From CBDBCU01 sp965203435 (GTDB lineage: Bacteria; Chloroflexota; Dehalococcoidia; Lucifugimonadales; UBA3495): a DNA stretch of 64,000 nucleotides. Shown piece by piece: positions 39,111 to 47,052 of this stretch. The stretch covers positions 310,001-374,000 of the forward strand of contig CBDBCU010000005.1 of assembly GCA_965203435.1 (NCBI GenBank). Reading direction: 5' to 3'. Every line of letters begins with the position of its first letter. Within the stretch, counting starts at the first letter, position 1. The notes under the pieces are model-generated. The model was not told the origin of the DNA. It saw nothing but the letters and a program-made list of their open reading frames with translations, and did not search any database. The position numbers and the translations under genes are program-made.

Positions 39111-40151
39111 TTGAAGGACGCCAACGGCCGGGCGGCGCCGCAATCCATTGCCCGCCGGGTCTTTTCCCTGCCCAGCATCATATCCCTGGCCGTGGCTATG
39201 GCCCTGCTGGTTTTCCTGTGGTTCCGCTTTGAGGTGGATCTGGCGGAAACCTGGCGGCAGATTGGAGCGGCCAATCCCTGGTATCTTTCCCTGGCGGTAG
39301 CCGTCCATTACAGCGCCTTTCTGTTTCGGGGGCTGCGCTGGCGCTTGCTGCTGAACAATGTGCGGGAGGAGGGCGAGGCCCGGCCCGGATTGGGGCATTG
39401 CAGCCAGCTGATTATGCTGGGCTGGTTTGCCAATTCGGTAGCGTTTTTCCGCTTGGGCGATGCTTATCGGGCCTATCTGTACCACGATGACCGGGGGGCG
39501 TCTTTTTCCCGGACGATGGGCACCATCCTGTCGGAGCGGGTCCTGGACACGGTAATAATCATCCTGCTGCTGGCGGTGGCTTTACCCTTTCTGGCCGGCA
39601 GCAATCCGGCGGCGGCGGGGCTGCTGGCGGCGGTTTCCGGGGTATTAGTGGCGGCGATGGGCGCGCTGCTGTTGTTGCTGTACGCTACCCGCAAAGCCCA
39701 GGGCCGGCGACTCCCGGCGTGGCTGGCCGGCCGCTACCGCCAGTTTCAAGCCGGGACTTTGGGCAGTTTTCGGCGGGTTCCCCTGGCGACGGCGTGGGGA
39801 CTGCTGGGCTGGCTGGTGGAAGTGGCGCGGCTTTACCTGGTAACGCTGGCCCTGGGGATTGACTTGAGCGGCCCCCTGGTGGTCATCACCATCCTGGCTA
39901 ACTCCCTGCTGACCCTGGCCCCGACGCCGGGGGGACTGGGCGCGGTTGAGTGGGGATTGGCCGGCCTGCTGGATCAGCTGTCGACCCTGTCCATTGCGGC
40001 CATTGCGGCCCTGGTGCTGCTGGATCGTTCCATAACCTATCTGAGCGTCATTGGCGTGGGAAGCGTGTTGTTTCTGGCCCGTTGGGCGGCCCGGCTGCGG
40101 CGGAAGGGGCCGGCCGGGAACCCCCCGGGGCCAACCTTGGGGAAGGATTAA
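39111..40151 (+). CDS. YbhN-like (LPG-synthase TM family) integral membrane protein
   Basis: The family (PF03706) includes the membrane part of lysylphosphatidylglycerol synthase and many lone flippase-like proteins. The 346-aa product has about eight membrane helices, with WRQIGAANPWYLSLAVAVHYSAFLFRGLRWRLLL, LGWFANSVAFFRLGDAYRAYLY, GTILSERVLDTVIIILLLAVALPFL and ANSLLTLAPTPGGLGAVEWGLAGLL, a typical pattern. I use TTG 39111 because AAGGAG lies 12 bases upstream. The frame extends further up only through repeats. The lipid substrate is unknown. Confidence 0.85.
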   Translation: MKDANGRAAPQSIARRVFSLPSIISLAVAMALLVFLWFRFEVDLAETWRQIGAANPWYLSLAVAVHYSAFLFRGLRWRLLLNNVREEGEARPGLGHCSQLIMLGWFANSVAFFRLGDAYRAYLYHDDRGASFSRTMGTILSERVLDTVIIILLLAVALPFLAGSNPAAAGLLAAVSGVLVAAMGALLLLLYATRKAQGRRLPAWLAGRYRQFQAGTLGSFRRVPLATAWGLLGWLVEVARLYLVTLALGIDLSGPLVVITILANSLLTLAPTPGGLGAVEWGLAGLLDQLSTLSIAAIAALVLLDRSITYLSVIGVGSVLFLARWAARLRRKGPAGNPPGPTLGKD

Positions 40152-40160
40152 AGAGCGCGG

Positions 40161-40700
40161 CTATCCCTCCGGCGGCAGGTCGTCCTGGGGCAAATCCTCC
40201 ACTGCCGGCAAATCCTCGATCGGCAGCTGCGTCTTTTGCGGCGGCTGCATCAGTAGGGTCAACCGCCGCCGCTGTTCCCGGTTCAAGGATTCCGGGGGCA
40301 GGGGATGGGGTTCCGCCTGGCGCAGGGTTTCCAGGGCGCGGCACAGTTCCCGGGCGGTGCCGATGCGGTCCTGGACCCAGACAACGCTCATTTCGTACTC
40401 AAAGAAGTTGTCGTGCAGGGACTTGACGGCGTCGTAGGCTTCGGTCAGAGCGGGATTGTTTTCCTCCTCCCGCAGCTGTTCCAGGATCAGCATTACGCGG
40501 TAGTGGTTGTAGTGATTCCAGCCGCGCTTTTCGCCGTAAGCCTTGGCGGCGGCGGAAACCGCGCCATAAGCCTTTTCCGAGGCTTGGACGGTATCCCCCC
40601 GGTTCAGTTCCTGCTGCGCCTGCCGCAGTTGGAGCCGACCCAGCTTGGCGTAGCGGTCGGATTTTTCTTGGCGGTACTGTTCGTTTTCGGGGTCGAGCAT
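40161..40700 (-). CDS. PaREP1/HEPN-like paralogue 3
   Basis: The 179-aa product is all-helical with the block QASEKAYGAVSAAAKAYGEKRGWNHYNHYRVMLILEQL, followed by SLHDNFFEYEMS and a Pro-rich acidic tail (LPIEDLPAVEDLPQDDLPPEG). The helix with a GEKRGWNHY sequence resembles the PaREP1-type family, which has a HEPN-like four-helix fold; that is a family-level guess. It is the last of three tandem paralogues on the minus strand, and has the strongest divergence. Confidence 0.6.
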   Translation of the reverse strand: MLDPENEQYRQEKSDRYAKLGRLQLRQAQQELNRGDTVQASEKAYGAVSAAAKAYGEKRGWNHYNHYRVMLILEQLREEENNPALTEAYDAVKSLHDNFFEYEMSVVWVQDRIGTARELCRALETLRQAEPHPLPPESLNREQRRRLTLLMQPPQKTQLPIEDLPAVEDLPQDDLPPEG

Positions 40701-40746
40701 AAATCCCTTCCTTGGCCCGGAGCGGTAGATGGCCGCCCGGCCTAGT

Positions 40747-41271
40747 CTATTCCTCCGGGGGCGGTTCGTCCACTTCCGGCAAATCCTCGATGGGCAATTG
40801 CGCCTTTTGCGGCGGCTGCATCAGCAGGGTCAACCGCCGCCGCTGTTCCCGGTTCAGGGATTCCGAGGGCAAGGGGCGCGGTTCGGATTGCCGGATTTCC
40901 TCAAGACGGGCGACCAGGGCTTTGGCGAGGTCGATGTGGTCCTGCACGGCAACCGTTGCCAGTTCGTGCTCGAAAAAGTTGTCGTGGAGGGCCTTGACCG
41001 AGCTGTGGGCCGTTACCAGAAACGGCTCCTGCCACTCCTCCCGCAACTGTTCGATGATAAGCCCTACCCGGTGGTGGTTGTAGTGATTCCAGCCGCGCTT
41101 TTCGCCGTAAGCCTTGGCGGCGCAGGATACCGCGCCATAAGCCTTTTCCGAGGCTTGCATGGTATCGCCCTGGTTCAGTTCCTGCTGGGCTTCCCCCAGC
41201 TTGAGCCGGCTGAGCTTGGCGTAGCGGTCGGATTTTTCCAAGCGATGCTGTTCATTTTCGGGAGTGGTCAT
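40747..41271 (-). CDS. PaREP1/HEPN-like paralogue 2
   Basis: The 174-aa product shares most of its length with its neighbours (EKSDRYAKLSRLKLGEAQQELNQGDTMQASEKAYGAVSCAAKAYGEKRGWNHYNHHRV). It has an intact RBS (GGAAAGG) before ATG 41271. The tandem layout with about 50-base gaps suggests recent local duplication. Confidence 0.6.
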   Translation of the reverse strand: MTTPENEQHRLEKSDRYAKLSRLKLGEAQQELNQGDTMQASEKAYGAVSCAAKAYGEKRGWNHYNHHRVGLIIEQLREEWQEPFLVTAHSSVKALHDNFFEHELATVAVQDHIDLAKALVARLEEIRQSEPRPLPSESLNREQRRRLTLLMQPPQKAQLPIEDLPEVDEPPPEE

Positions 41272-41320
41272 TGGCGGCCTTTCCTTGCATTGGGTTGGGA
41301 TTTACTGACCGGGCGCGGGT

Positions 41321-41845
41321 CTATTCCTCCGGGGGCGGTTCAGCCACCTCCGGCAAATCCTCGATGGGCAGCTGCGCCTCTTTAGGCGGCTGCATCAGCA
41401 GGGTCAACCGCCGCCGCTGTTCCCGGTTCAGGGATTCCGAGGGCAAGGGGCGCGGCTCTACCTGGCGGATTTCCTCAAGACGGGCGGTTATCCGGCCGGC
41501 GGCATTGATGCCCTCTTGGACTACGATCGGGCGCAGTTCATGCTCGAAATAGTTGTCGTGCATCCCTTTGAGCAGGAGGACGCCAAAGGCCAGTTCCGGG
41601 GCATCCCACTCCTCCCGCAGCTGTTCCAAGATCAGCTCTACCCGGTGGTGGCTGTAGTGATTCCAGCCGCGCTTTTCGCCATAAGCCTTGGCGGCGCAGG
41701 AGATAGCCCCATAAACTTTTTCCGAGGCTTGGGATTCGTCGCCCCGGTTTAGTTCCTGCTGAGCTTCCCACAGCCGGAGGCGGCTGAGCTTGGCGTAACG
41801 GTCGGATTTTTCCAAGCGGTCGGCTTCGCTCTCGGGGGTGGTCAT
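41321..41845 (-). CDS. PaREP1/HEPN-like paralogue 1
   Basis: The 174-aa product begins MTTPESEADRLEKSDRYAKLSRLRLWEAQQELNRGDESQASEKVYGAISCAAKAYGEKRGWNHYSHHRV. AAGGAGCCATT precedes the ATG. It is the gene nearest to the hicAB pair, whose stop is 38 bases upstream on the same strand, so it may be on the same transcript. Confidence 0.6.
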   Translation of the reverse strand: MTTPESEADRLEKSDRYAKLSRLRLWEAQQELNRGDESQASEKVYGAISCAAKAYGEKRGWNHYSHHRVELILEQLREEWDAPELAFGVLLLKGMHDNYFEHELRPIVVQEGINAAGRITARLEEIRQVEPRPLPSESLNREQRRRLTLLMQPPKEAQLPIEDLPEVAEPPPEE

Positions 41846-41883
41846 AATGGCTCCTTGTTTGGCGGCGGGCTTTAGCCGGAAAA

Positions 41884-42138
41884 TTAGGCCGGCACCGCCC
41901 GGTCAACGCTAACCCACCCGGCGGAAACCTGCTCCGCGGCCATTTCCGGGGTGACAACCATAGGTTCCGGCAAGGGATGGCCGAATTCAGCGAGGGCGTC
42001 CAGGTAGATGACAATGCCCTCCCGGATGAGGCTTTCCGTTTCGGCAAGGGTGTACCCGGCGGCGATGCAGCCGGGCAGGGCCGGCGCATAGGCCGAGTAG
42101 CCGTTGCCGGTCTTTTCCAGTATGTAGCGGTATTCCAC
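41884..42138 (-). CDS. hicB: HicB-family antitoxin
   Basis: GTG 42138 follows AAGGAGGTTGGC. The 84-aa product, MEYRYILEKTGNGYSAYAPALPGCIAAGYTLAETESLIREGIVIYLDALAEFGHPLPEP, is a clean short HicB fold (APALPGC loop). It is 10 bases after hicA, the canonical order. It neutralises HicA. Confidence 0.9.
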   Translation of the reverse strand: MEYRYILEKTGNGYSAYAPALPGCIAAGYTLAETESLIREGIVIYLDALAEFGHPLPEPMVVTPEMAAEQVSAGWVSVDRAVPA

Positions 42139-42148
42139 GCCAACCTCC

Positions 42149-42337
42149 TTATTCCAAACCGGCTTGTTTCAGGATACCCTGCCAAGTGCCGGGTTTCAAG
42201 TCGACGCTCGGCCGGCCGGCTATTACAACAATGCCGGGTTTAACGGGGTGGTGGTAAATCCGGTGGCTGCCGGTCGTCCGCGTATGCCGCCAGCCATCCC
42301 GTTCCACCAGCCTTATGGCTTCTCTGACTTTGGGCAT
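42149..42337 (-). CDS. hicA: HicA-family mRNA interferase toxin
   Basis: The 62-aa product, MPKVREAIRLVERDGWRHTRTTGSHRIYHHPVKPGIVVIAGRPSVDLKPGTWQGILKQAGL, matches canonical HicA, with the catalytic His in TGSHRIY. AGGAGTAAAGT precedes the ATG. It lies 24 bases after the LLM oxidoreductase stop on the opposite end of the same strand, and together with hicB forms a complete TA pair. Confidence 0.92.
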   Translation of the reverse strand: MPKVREAIRLVERDGWRHTRTTGSHRIYHHPVKPGIVVIAGRPSVDLKPGTWQGILKQAGLE

Positions 42338-42361
42338 ACTTTACTCCTACTTGGCAAATCC

Positions 42362-43402
42362 CTACCCCAGCCGCGGCATTACTTCCCGGCTAAACAATTC
42401 CATCGACCGCAGCACCTTGTCCCGGCTCATTCCGCCGAAGTCGAAGTTGCAGCCGAAGTAGTCGATGCCCTGGGCCTGCAAGGCGCGGATTTGGGCTACG
42501 CAGTGGTCGGGATCGCCGATGATGGCCCGGTTGACTGACAGGTAATCGTAGCTTTCCGGCAGCTGCGCCCGCTGCCGCCGCCAGTCGTCCATCCGCTGAT
42601 AGACCTCGCTGCCGGTGTCAATCTGCCGCCGCCACTGCATAATATCGGCCACCCAGTTAATCCGCGCCTCGGTGTCCTGCCGCGCCTGCGCCGCCGTTTC
42701 CGCCACATAGAAATAGCGGAAAAAGGGTATTTCCGCCATCGGCCGGTTATGGCCGGCGGCCGCCGACAGCTCCACAAAGCGATGGCACAAATCCAGGGCG
42801 GCCGCCGTATCCTGCACTACGGCAATGCACAGGTTGTGGCCGGTGGACACCAGGAATTCCAGGGTGGCCGGAGTGCGGGTGGCGGCGATGTAGATGGGGG
42901 GATGGGGTTTTTGCAGCGGCGGCGGCGACAGGTTGATGTCGCGCAGCCGATTAAACCGGCTTTCGTAGCTGAATCCGGGGGTCGTCCACAAGCCCTGGAC
43001 GATTTTAATGGAATCCTGAAAGCGTTCCGCGCTTTCCGCCGGATCCAAGCCATAGCCGGCGTATTCGTAGCCGCCGGAACCCCGGCCAAAGCCCACATCC
43101 AGCCGGCCGCCGCTGGTCAAATCCAGCATCGCCGCATCCTCGGCCAGGCGCAGGGGATTGTGCAGCGGCGACACCAGCACCGCCGTGCCGACCCGGATTT
43201 TGCGGGTGTGGGCGGCGATATGGGTTGCCAGAATCAAGGAGGAGGGCACCATGCTGTAGCGGGTAAAGTGATGCTCGGCCAGCCAGGCGCTGACAAAGCC
43301 CAGCTCCTCGGCATACTGGATTTGCTCGGTCGTTTCGGCGATAATCCGGGCCGGCTCGGTCCCTTCGGGCCAGGGAACATGGGTGAAAAAGGCGAATTTC
43401 AT
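42362..43402 (-). CDS. LLM-class flavin-dependent oxidoreductase, copy 1
   Basis: This family (bacterial luciferase-like monooxygenases and F420-dependent relatives) uses FMN or F420 in a TIM barrel. The 346-aa product begins MKFAFFTHVPWPEGTEPARII and has EELGFVSAWLAEHHFTRYSM, RIRVGTAVLVSPLHNPLRLAEDAAMLDLTSGGRLDVGFGRGSGGYEYAGYG, PPIYIAATRTPATLEFL and GDPDHCVAQIRALQAQGIDYFG. ATG 43402 is the standard family start. It follows the EcoRI-like nuclease gene by 31 bases. A close homologue follows the second methyltransferase copy at 62703. Confidence 0.92.
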   Translation of the reverse strand: MKFAFFTHVPWPEGTEPARIIAETTEQIQYAEELGFVSAWLAEHHFTRYSMVPSSLILATHIAAHTRKIRVGTAVLVSPLHNPLRLAEDAAMLDLTSGGRLDVGFGRGSGGYEYAGYGLDPAESAERFQDSIKIVQGLWTTPGFSYESRFNRLRDINLSPPPLQKPHPPIYIAATRTPATLEFLVSTGHNLCIAVVQDTAAALDLCHRFVELSAAAGHNRPMAEIPFFRYFYVAETAAQARQDTEARINWVADIMQWRRQIDTGSEVYQRMDDWRRQRAQLPESYDYLSVNRAIIGDPDHCVAQIRALQAQGIDYFGCNFDFGGMSRDKVLRSMELFSREVMPRLG

Positions 43403-43433
43403 AATCGGCGCCTCTGACGGTGGGTTAAAAGGA

Positions 43434-44156
43434 TTAGGTCGGGCTGGAATCCTGAAAGGACTCCGCCCCATACTTGGAAAAGTAATAAAAGATTGACCGC
43501 TCCGCTATATCCTGCATAATGGCGGCCATCTCCGCTACAGTCCACTGATTTTCCCGGAAATAGAAACTTCCCCGGTTGAACTTGCCTTGTTCCTCGTTGT
43601 GCAGGTAGGTTTTGTTCAATTGGCCGAACATCGCCATAGTGGATACCCGGTCCAAAATTGAGGAAGTATCCTCAAAATCGCACCCGTAGCCAAAGCAGAC
43701 AAAGGGGAAAATGCTTTCCCGCATCAGCGCGGTACGCAGGCCGATAAGGTTCTTGCCCAGGCGTTCTATGGCATTGCCCCGGGCTTGCTGCGGCTTTCCC
43801 TCCGCTGCCCTCAAATCGTTAGTTCCCTGATTTTTCACCTCGGAAATCAAAATCGGGCAGGTCAAGGCGTCACCCCGGTTGTTGTTGATAAACAGGATGC
43901 CGCCGTCCGGGCGGATGGAACTGCGGTCAAAGGGATGGTGAAACTCCACTTCGGGATATTGCCGCCGCAGTTCGGCAACAATGTCCTTCAGATGCCACTG
44001 CTTTTCGTAGGACAAGGTGATTTTCTTGCCGAACTTGGCATCCAGGTAGTCGACCACCTGATAGAGGGACTGGATAATCTCCGCCTCCTGCCGCTTGGAG
44101 GTAAAGTTGATTACGGTTCCCTCCCGCTGGGAGCGCAACCGGTCTTTTTCAGCCAT
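43434..44156 (-). CDS. EcoRI-family type II restriction endonuclease
   Basis: The 240-aa product matches EcoRI/RsrI-type enzymes in order: SSIRPDGGILFINNN (catalytic Asp D84), LISEVKNQGTNDL (E106 and K108, the ExK), ARGNAIERLGKNLIGLRTALMRESIFPFVCFGYGCDF, and SSILDRVSTM. EcoRI has PDGG, EAKHQG and GNAIERSHKNI at the same places. Enzymes of the family cut GAATTC as dimers; whether the site is kept here is inferred. The region is less G+C-rich than its neighbours, a sign of transfer. It starts 6 bases after the methyltransferase stop, which suggests one transcript with methyltransferase first. Confidence 0.88.
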   Translation of the reverse strand: MAEKDRLRSQREGTVINFTSKRQEAEIIQSLYQVVDYLDAKFGKKITLSYEKQWHLKDIVAELRRQYPEVEFHHPFDRSSIRPDGGILFINNNRGDALTCPILISEVKNQGTNDLRAAEGKPQQARGNAIERLGKNLIGLRTALMRESIFPFVCFGYGCDFEDTSSILDRVSTMAMFGQLNKTYLHNEEQGKFNRGSFYFRENQWTVAEMAAIMQDIAERSIFYYFSKYGAESFQDSSPT

Positions 44157-44162
44157 AGGTCT

Positions 44163-45359
44163 TTACCTCCTTTCCACCAGAAACAGGCACTCCGTGACAT
44201 AGAGGGAACGGCCCCGCAGGTTTCGGGAGCCCCGATAGGTGTTATAGGGTATCTCAAAAACCTTGACCTGTCCAATTTCCCGCAGCATTTCCTCCATAGC
44301 CATCCGGGAAATGAACCCTTCGTTGTTGAAAGACACCAGCAGGAAGGGGGCGTCAATATCCCCCAGCAGCTGCCGGAACAATTGCGGCGATTGGGAACGG
44401 ATGTTATACCCGGAACGCCGCCAGTCGGTCGGAATTCCCGATACCCGGCTGACCTTTTCGGGCCGGGTATAGTTGACCAGCAGGTTGAGCATAAAGTAGT
44501 TGGAGCCGTAGGGATGCTGGTTATAGGGTGGATCCAGATAGGCCAAATCGAGGTTTTTGACTTGCCGGGCCACCCGGTTGGCATCGTCCTGAAAGACGGC
44601 ATACTCCACTTCGAAGTTGCTCAATACCGGCGGTTCCAGGCGAATTTCCCCTTTAATCCGGGACAGGGCGTCGGTGCCGGTGCCGCCGTATTGTCCAAGG
44701 CCGGTGCGGCGGTTTTTGTAGAACCCCTTGAATACGCCGGCCGTATTGGAATGAACCGAGGCTTGGCTCAGCAGCGGCCCCAGCAGCAAATCCCGGAACT
44801 CCGCCGGGCAATCCTCAATCAGCTGCCGGTAGGTATCCAAACGGCGGGCGTTGGCCGGAGTGTAAAAGACCCGCTCGCCGGCGGCGATGCCGGTTTCATC
44901 CCGGGGGGCGTAGAGTTCCGCAAGGAAACCACCCGCGCCGGCCGGGTTTTCGTCCACCCGGGCGTTCAGTTCGGTCACCAGGCTTTTCAGGGCGGCGAAG
45001 TCCACGGCGCTTTTATTTTGCAGGTAACAGCGGGCAATAACGGCGGCGTAATCCTCCAGGTCGTTGCTGACCAGAAAGCGGGAATGGCCTTTCAGAAAGC
45101 GGGACACAATCCCGGAGCCGCTGAACGGGTCGAACAAAGCCAGCCGCCTTTGCCCCAGCCGCCGTTGGACTTGGGCCACGGCCGCGCCAATCGGACCCAG
45201 CAAAGCCCGCTTGTTGCCCAGATAGGTAATGATTTGCCGGGAAAGGTAATCCGGGTTCTCAGCCAGTCCCGGAGCCGCCGAATCCGGATCCGCCGCCGGG
45301 ACTAACGGCGGTTGCTGCCCGTTAGCGGATGCCGCCGCAATGCTGCGCTTGACTGCCAA
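44163..45359 (-). CDS. EcoRI-type N6-adenine DNA methyltransferase, copy 1
   Basis: The 398-aa product is a D12-class (alpha) adenine methyltransferase: NPDYLSRQIITYLGNKRALLG, motif I FDPFSGSG at 77-83, and DPPYNQHPYGSNYFM at 276-284, followed by ISRMAMEEMLREIGQVKVFEIPYNTYRG. It protects host DNA from the linked nuclease. The start is TTG 45359, with GAGGT upstream, as in copy 2. A promoter with TTGACA and TAGAAT 19 bases apart lies at 45429-45399 and is kept in copy 2. Confidence 0.9.
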   Translation of the reverse strand: MAVKRSIAAASANGQQPPLVPAADPDSAAPGLAENPDYLSRQIITYLGNKRALLGPIGAAVAQVQRRLGQRRLALFDPFSGSGIVSRFLKGHSRFLVSNDLEDYAAVIARCYLQNKSAVDFAALKSLVTELNARVDENPAGAGGFLAELYAPRDETGIAAGERVFYTPANARRLDTYRQLIEDCPAEFRDLLLGPLLSQASVHSNTAGVFKGFYKNRRTGLGQYGGTGTDALSRIKGEIRLEPPVLSNFEVEYAVFQDDANRVARQVKNLDLAYLDPPYNQHPYGSNYFMLNLLVNYTRPEKVSRVSGIPTDWRRSGYNIRSQSPQLFRQLLGDIDAPFLLVSFNNEGFISRMAMEEMLREIGQVKVFEIPYNTYRGSRNLRGRSLYVTECLFLVERR

Positions 45360-45398
45360 AGTAACCTCGCGGGATTGGAATTGACCGGAAACTGCCCT

Positions 45399-45429
45399 AT
45401 TCTAATGCCAGCGCCGGTTGGGGTGTCAA
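45399..45429 (-). promoter_or_regulatory. Promoter of the methyltransferase copy 1
   Basis: On the minus strand TTGACA (45429-45424) and TAGAAT (45404-45399) are separated by 19 bases. The same boxes with the same spacing occur before copy 2 at 61425-61455, while flanking bases differ, so they are probably functional. Confidence 0.6.
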
Positions 45430-45518
45430 TGCTTGGCCGCGGCAATCAGCAGGGCCAGGGCGGTCAGCAGCAGGGTTTGCGGCCAGGGGCGGCGGTCGGG
45501 CAGCGTTGGCGGCGGCAT
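45426..45518 (-). CDS. Possible 30-aa small membrane protein
   Basis: ATG 45518 follows AGAGGAAAACA. The product has a short hydrophilic start (MPPPTLPDRRPWPQ) and one hydrophobic helix (TLLLTALALLIAAA), ending KH. Its stop overlaps the -35 box of the methyltransferase promoter. In the duplicated copy near 61411 only the last few codons remain. Small size makes this tentative. Confidence 0.4.
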   Translation of the reverse strand: MPPPTLPDRRPWPQTLLLTALALLIAAAKH

Positions 45519-45618
45519 TGTTTTCCTCTCGGTGGAACGGCGTTGCGGATTGGCGGCAAGGGTAGCCGGTTTTGTAGGAGGGCGTCAATCAGGCCGGGCA
45601 ATCAGGCTTTTTGCCGGC

Positions 45619-45662
45619 AAAAAAGGCCCGCCCCCCCTTATCCAACCGGGGGCGGGCCTTTT
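45619..45662. terminator. Bidirectional intrinsic terminator
   Basis: AAAAAAGGCCCGCCCCC and GGGGGCGGGCCTTTT form a 13-15 bp stem with a T run on each strand. It lies about 60 bases past the 3' end of the BNR-repeat gene on the minus strand. Confidence 0.88.
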
Positions 45663-45721
45663 GCCGCTCTAAACCGGCCATCTCCGGCAGTTCTAAACCG
45701 GCCGCCTTTAGTAGCGTATCC

Positions 45722-46711
45722 CTACGCCGGCACCCAGGTTACGGCCGAGATTTCGCTGAACTCCCGCCACAGCTTTTGCCAGCTGTCGCCGCGGTCATCG
45801 CTGCGATACAGATAGCCGTAGCGGCTGCCGGCCAATACCACCGCCGGGTCAAAGGGCTGCGCGTTCACCACCCACATCGCCGTGTTGGGCGGCGTCGGCA
45901 GCGGCAGGCTTTCCCAAGTGCGGCCGGTGTCTTTGGAACGCATCACCGCCCCTACCCGGCCCGGCGTGGTATCGCCGAGGGTCAGAAAAATGGTCTGCGG
46001 GTCATCGGGCTGCACCATAATGCCGCGGGGATAGGTATAGGGAAAGTTCTGGCGCGCATTGACCGCCTGCCAGCTGGCCCCGTCATCCCCGCTGGTATAA
46101 ACATCGTCATTCACCACCACGACCACCGTCTTGGGCGGGCCGGCGGTCACCGCCACATTGTGAATGTCCAGGTTAGGGATGGCCCCGTGATTGACCTTGT
46201 GCCAGGTATCGCCGCCGTCGGTACTGCGCCGTACGCCGTCCACCTCGAAGCCGGCCCAAATATCCCGCCGATTGGCCGGGTCAATGGCGATGCCGGTAAC
46301 CCGGGGGACGCCTACCGCCGGGCAGGTTTCGGCTACTTCCACCGGCCGCTTTTCCCAAGTAGCGCCGCCATCGGTCGAGCGAAACAGCCCCACCGGGTCG
46401 GGCGTGCCGGTGCCAGCGTACATTACTGATGGATCGGCGGCGTCAATGGCGATGGCCCAGACGCAGGAGTCGCTGAGCGGCGATTCCACCCGCCGCCAGG
46501 TCAGCCCGGCGTCGCCGCTGCGGTACAGCCCCTTGTCGGTGCCGGAAAAGAGGATTTCCGGCTGCTGGGGATGATTAACCACCGTCCGCACCAGGGCGTC
46601 GGAGTGGAGGCCCTGATTGATGCCGACCCGCTGCCAGTTGTCGCCGCCGTCGCCGCTGCGGATAATGCCCTGGCCCACGGTGCCTACCAGAATGGTCATC
46701 TTGTCTGCCAT
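45722..46711 (-). CDS. BNR/sortilin-like beta-propeller protein
   Basis: ATG 46711 follows AAGGAGGTGCGGCT; the longer frame has no such site. The 329-aa product has at least six repeats with the Asp-box pattern, for example IIRSGDGGDNWQRV, LYRSGDAGLTWRRV, LFRSTDGGATWEKR, VRRSTDGGDTWHKV and LYRSDDRGDSWQKL. No signal peptide is seen, so it may be cytoplasmic or lack a recognisable export signal. The propeller fold is common in sialidase-like and photosystem-assembly-like proteins; no catalytic residues can be assigned. Confidence 0.85.
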   Translation of the reverse strand: MADKMTILVGTVGQGIIRSGDGGDNWQRVGINQGLHSDALVRTVVNHPQQPEILFSGTDKGLYRSGDAGLTWRRVESPLSDSCVWAIAIDAADPSVMYAGTGTPDPVGLFRSTDGGATWEKRPVEVAETCPAVGVPRVTGIAIDPANRRDIWAGFEVDGVRRSTDGGDTWHKVNHGAIPNLDIHNVAVTAGPPKTVVVVVNDDVYTSGDDGASWQAVNARQNFPYTYPRGIMVQPDDPQTIFLTLGDTTPGRVGAVMRSKDTGRTWESLPLPTPPNTAMWVVNAQPFDPAVVLAGSRYGYLYRSDDRGDSWQKLWREFSEISAVTWVPA

Positions 46712-46983
46712 AGCCGCACCTCCTTGCTGTAGAAATAGGGTTGCCGGGGTCAAGGCCCATCATACTACGGAAAGGGGGAAATGGCTAGTGGGGCGGTGGC
46801 GCGGCCGGCCCCGGTCTTTTAATTGTCCGGGAAAGGGGCTTAATTCCCCGCTCCCTCCGCCCTTGCTGAACCGGCCAAGTAAATTAACCCGGCCCGGTCT
46901 TATCTCGCTATTGTAAGGGAAAGGGGACGGGATGGCAAGGGGTTTTGGGCGGGAGATTGGGGGGAATTGGCGGCGCGCAGGCG

Positions 46984-47046
46984 GGTAGAGTGTCAGCATA
47001 GGATACGGCAAATAGTAACATTGCCGTATCCTATGTCGACACCCTA
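46984..47046. repeat. Imperfect 28-bp inverted repeat
   Basis: GTAGAGTGTCAGCATAGGAT... and (complement of the right arm) GTAGGGTGTCGACATAGGAT... differ at few bases, with only about 7 bases between the arms. It lies 7 bases past the stop of the 147-aa gene, at the edge of the AT-rich methyltransferase island. No T run follows on the minus strand. The other bases in 46712-47052 show no gene. Confidence 0.8.
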
Positions 47047-47052
47047 CCCCAG

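Noticed and set aside
43785..45305. 506-aa + strand frame over the EcoRI-type genes
   Set aside because: Antisense of a conserved methyltransferase/nuclease pair; the same antisense frame appears over copy 2, as expected for a shadow.
45619..45662. Regulatory riboswitch
   Set aside because: The structure is a simple long stem with T runs on both sides, that is, a terminator.
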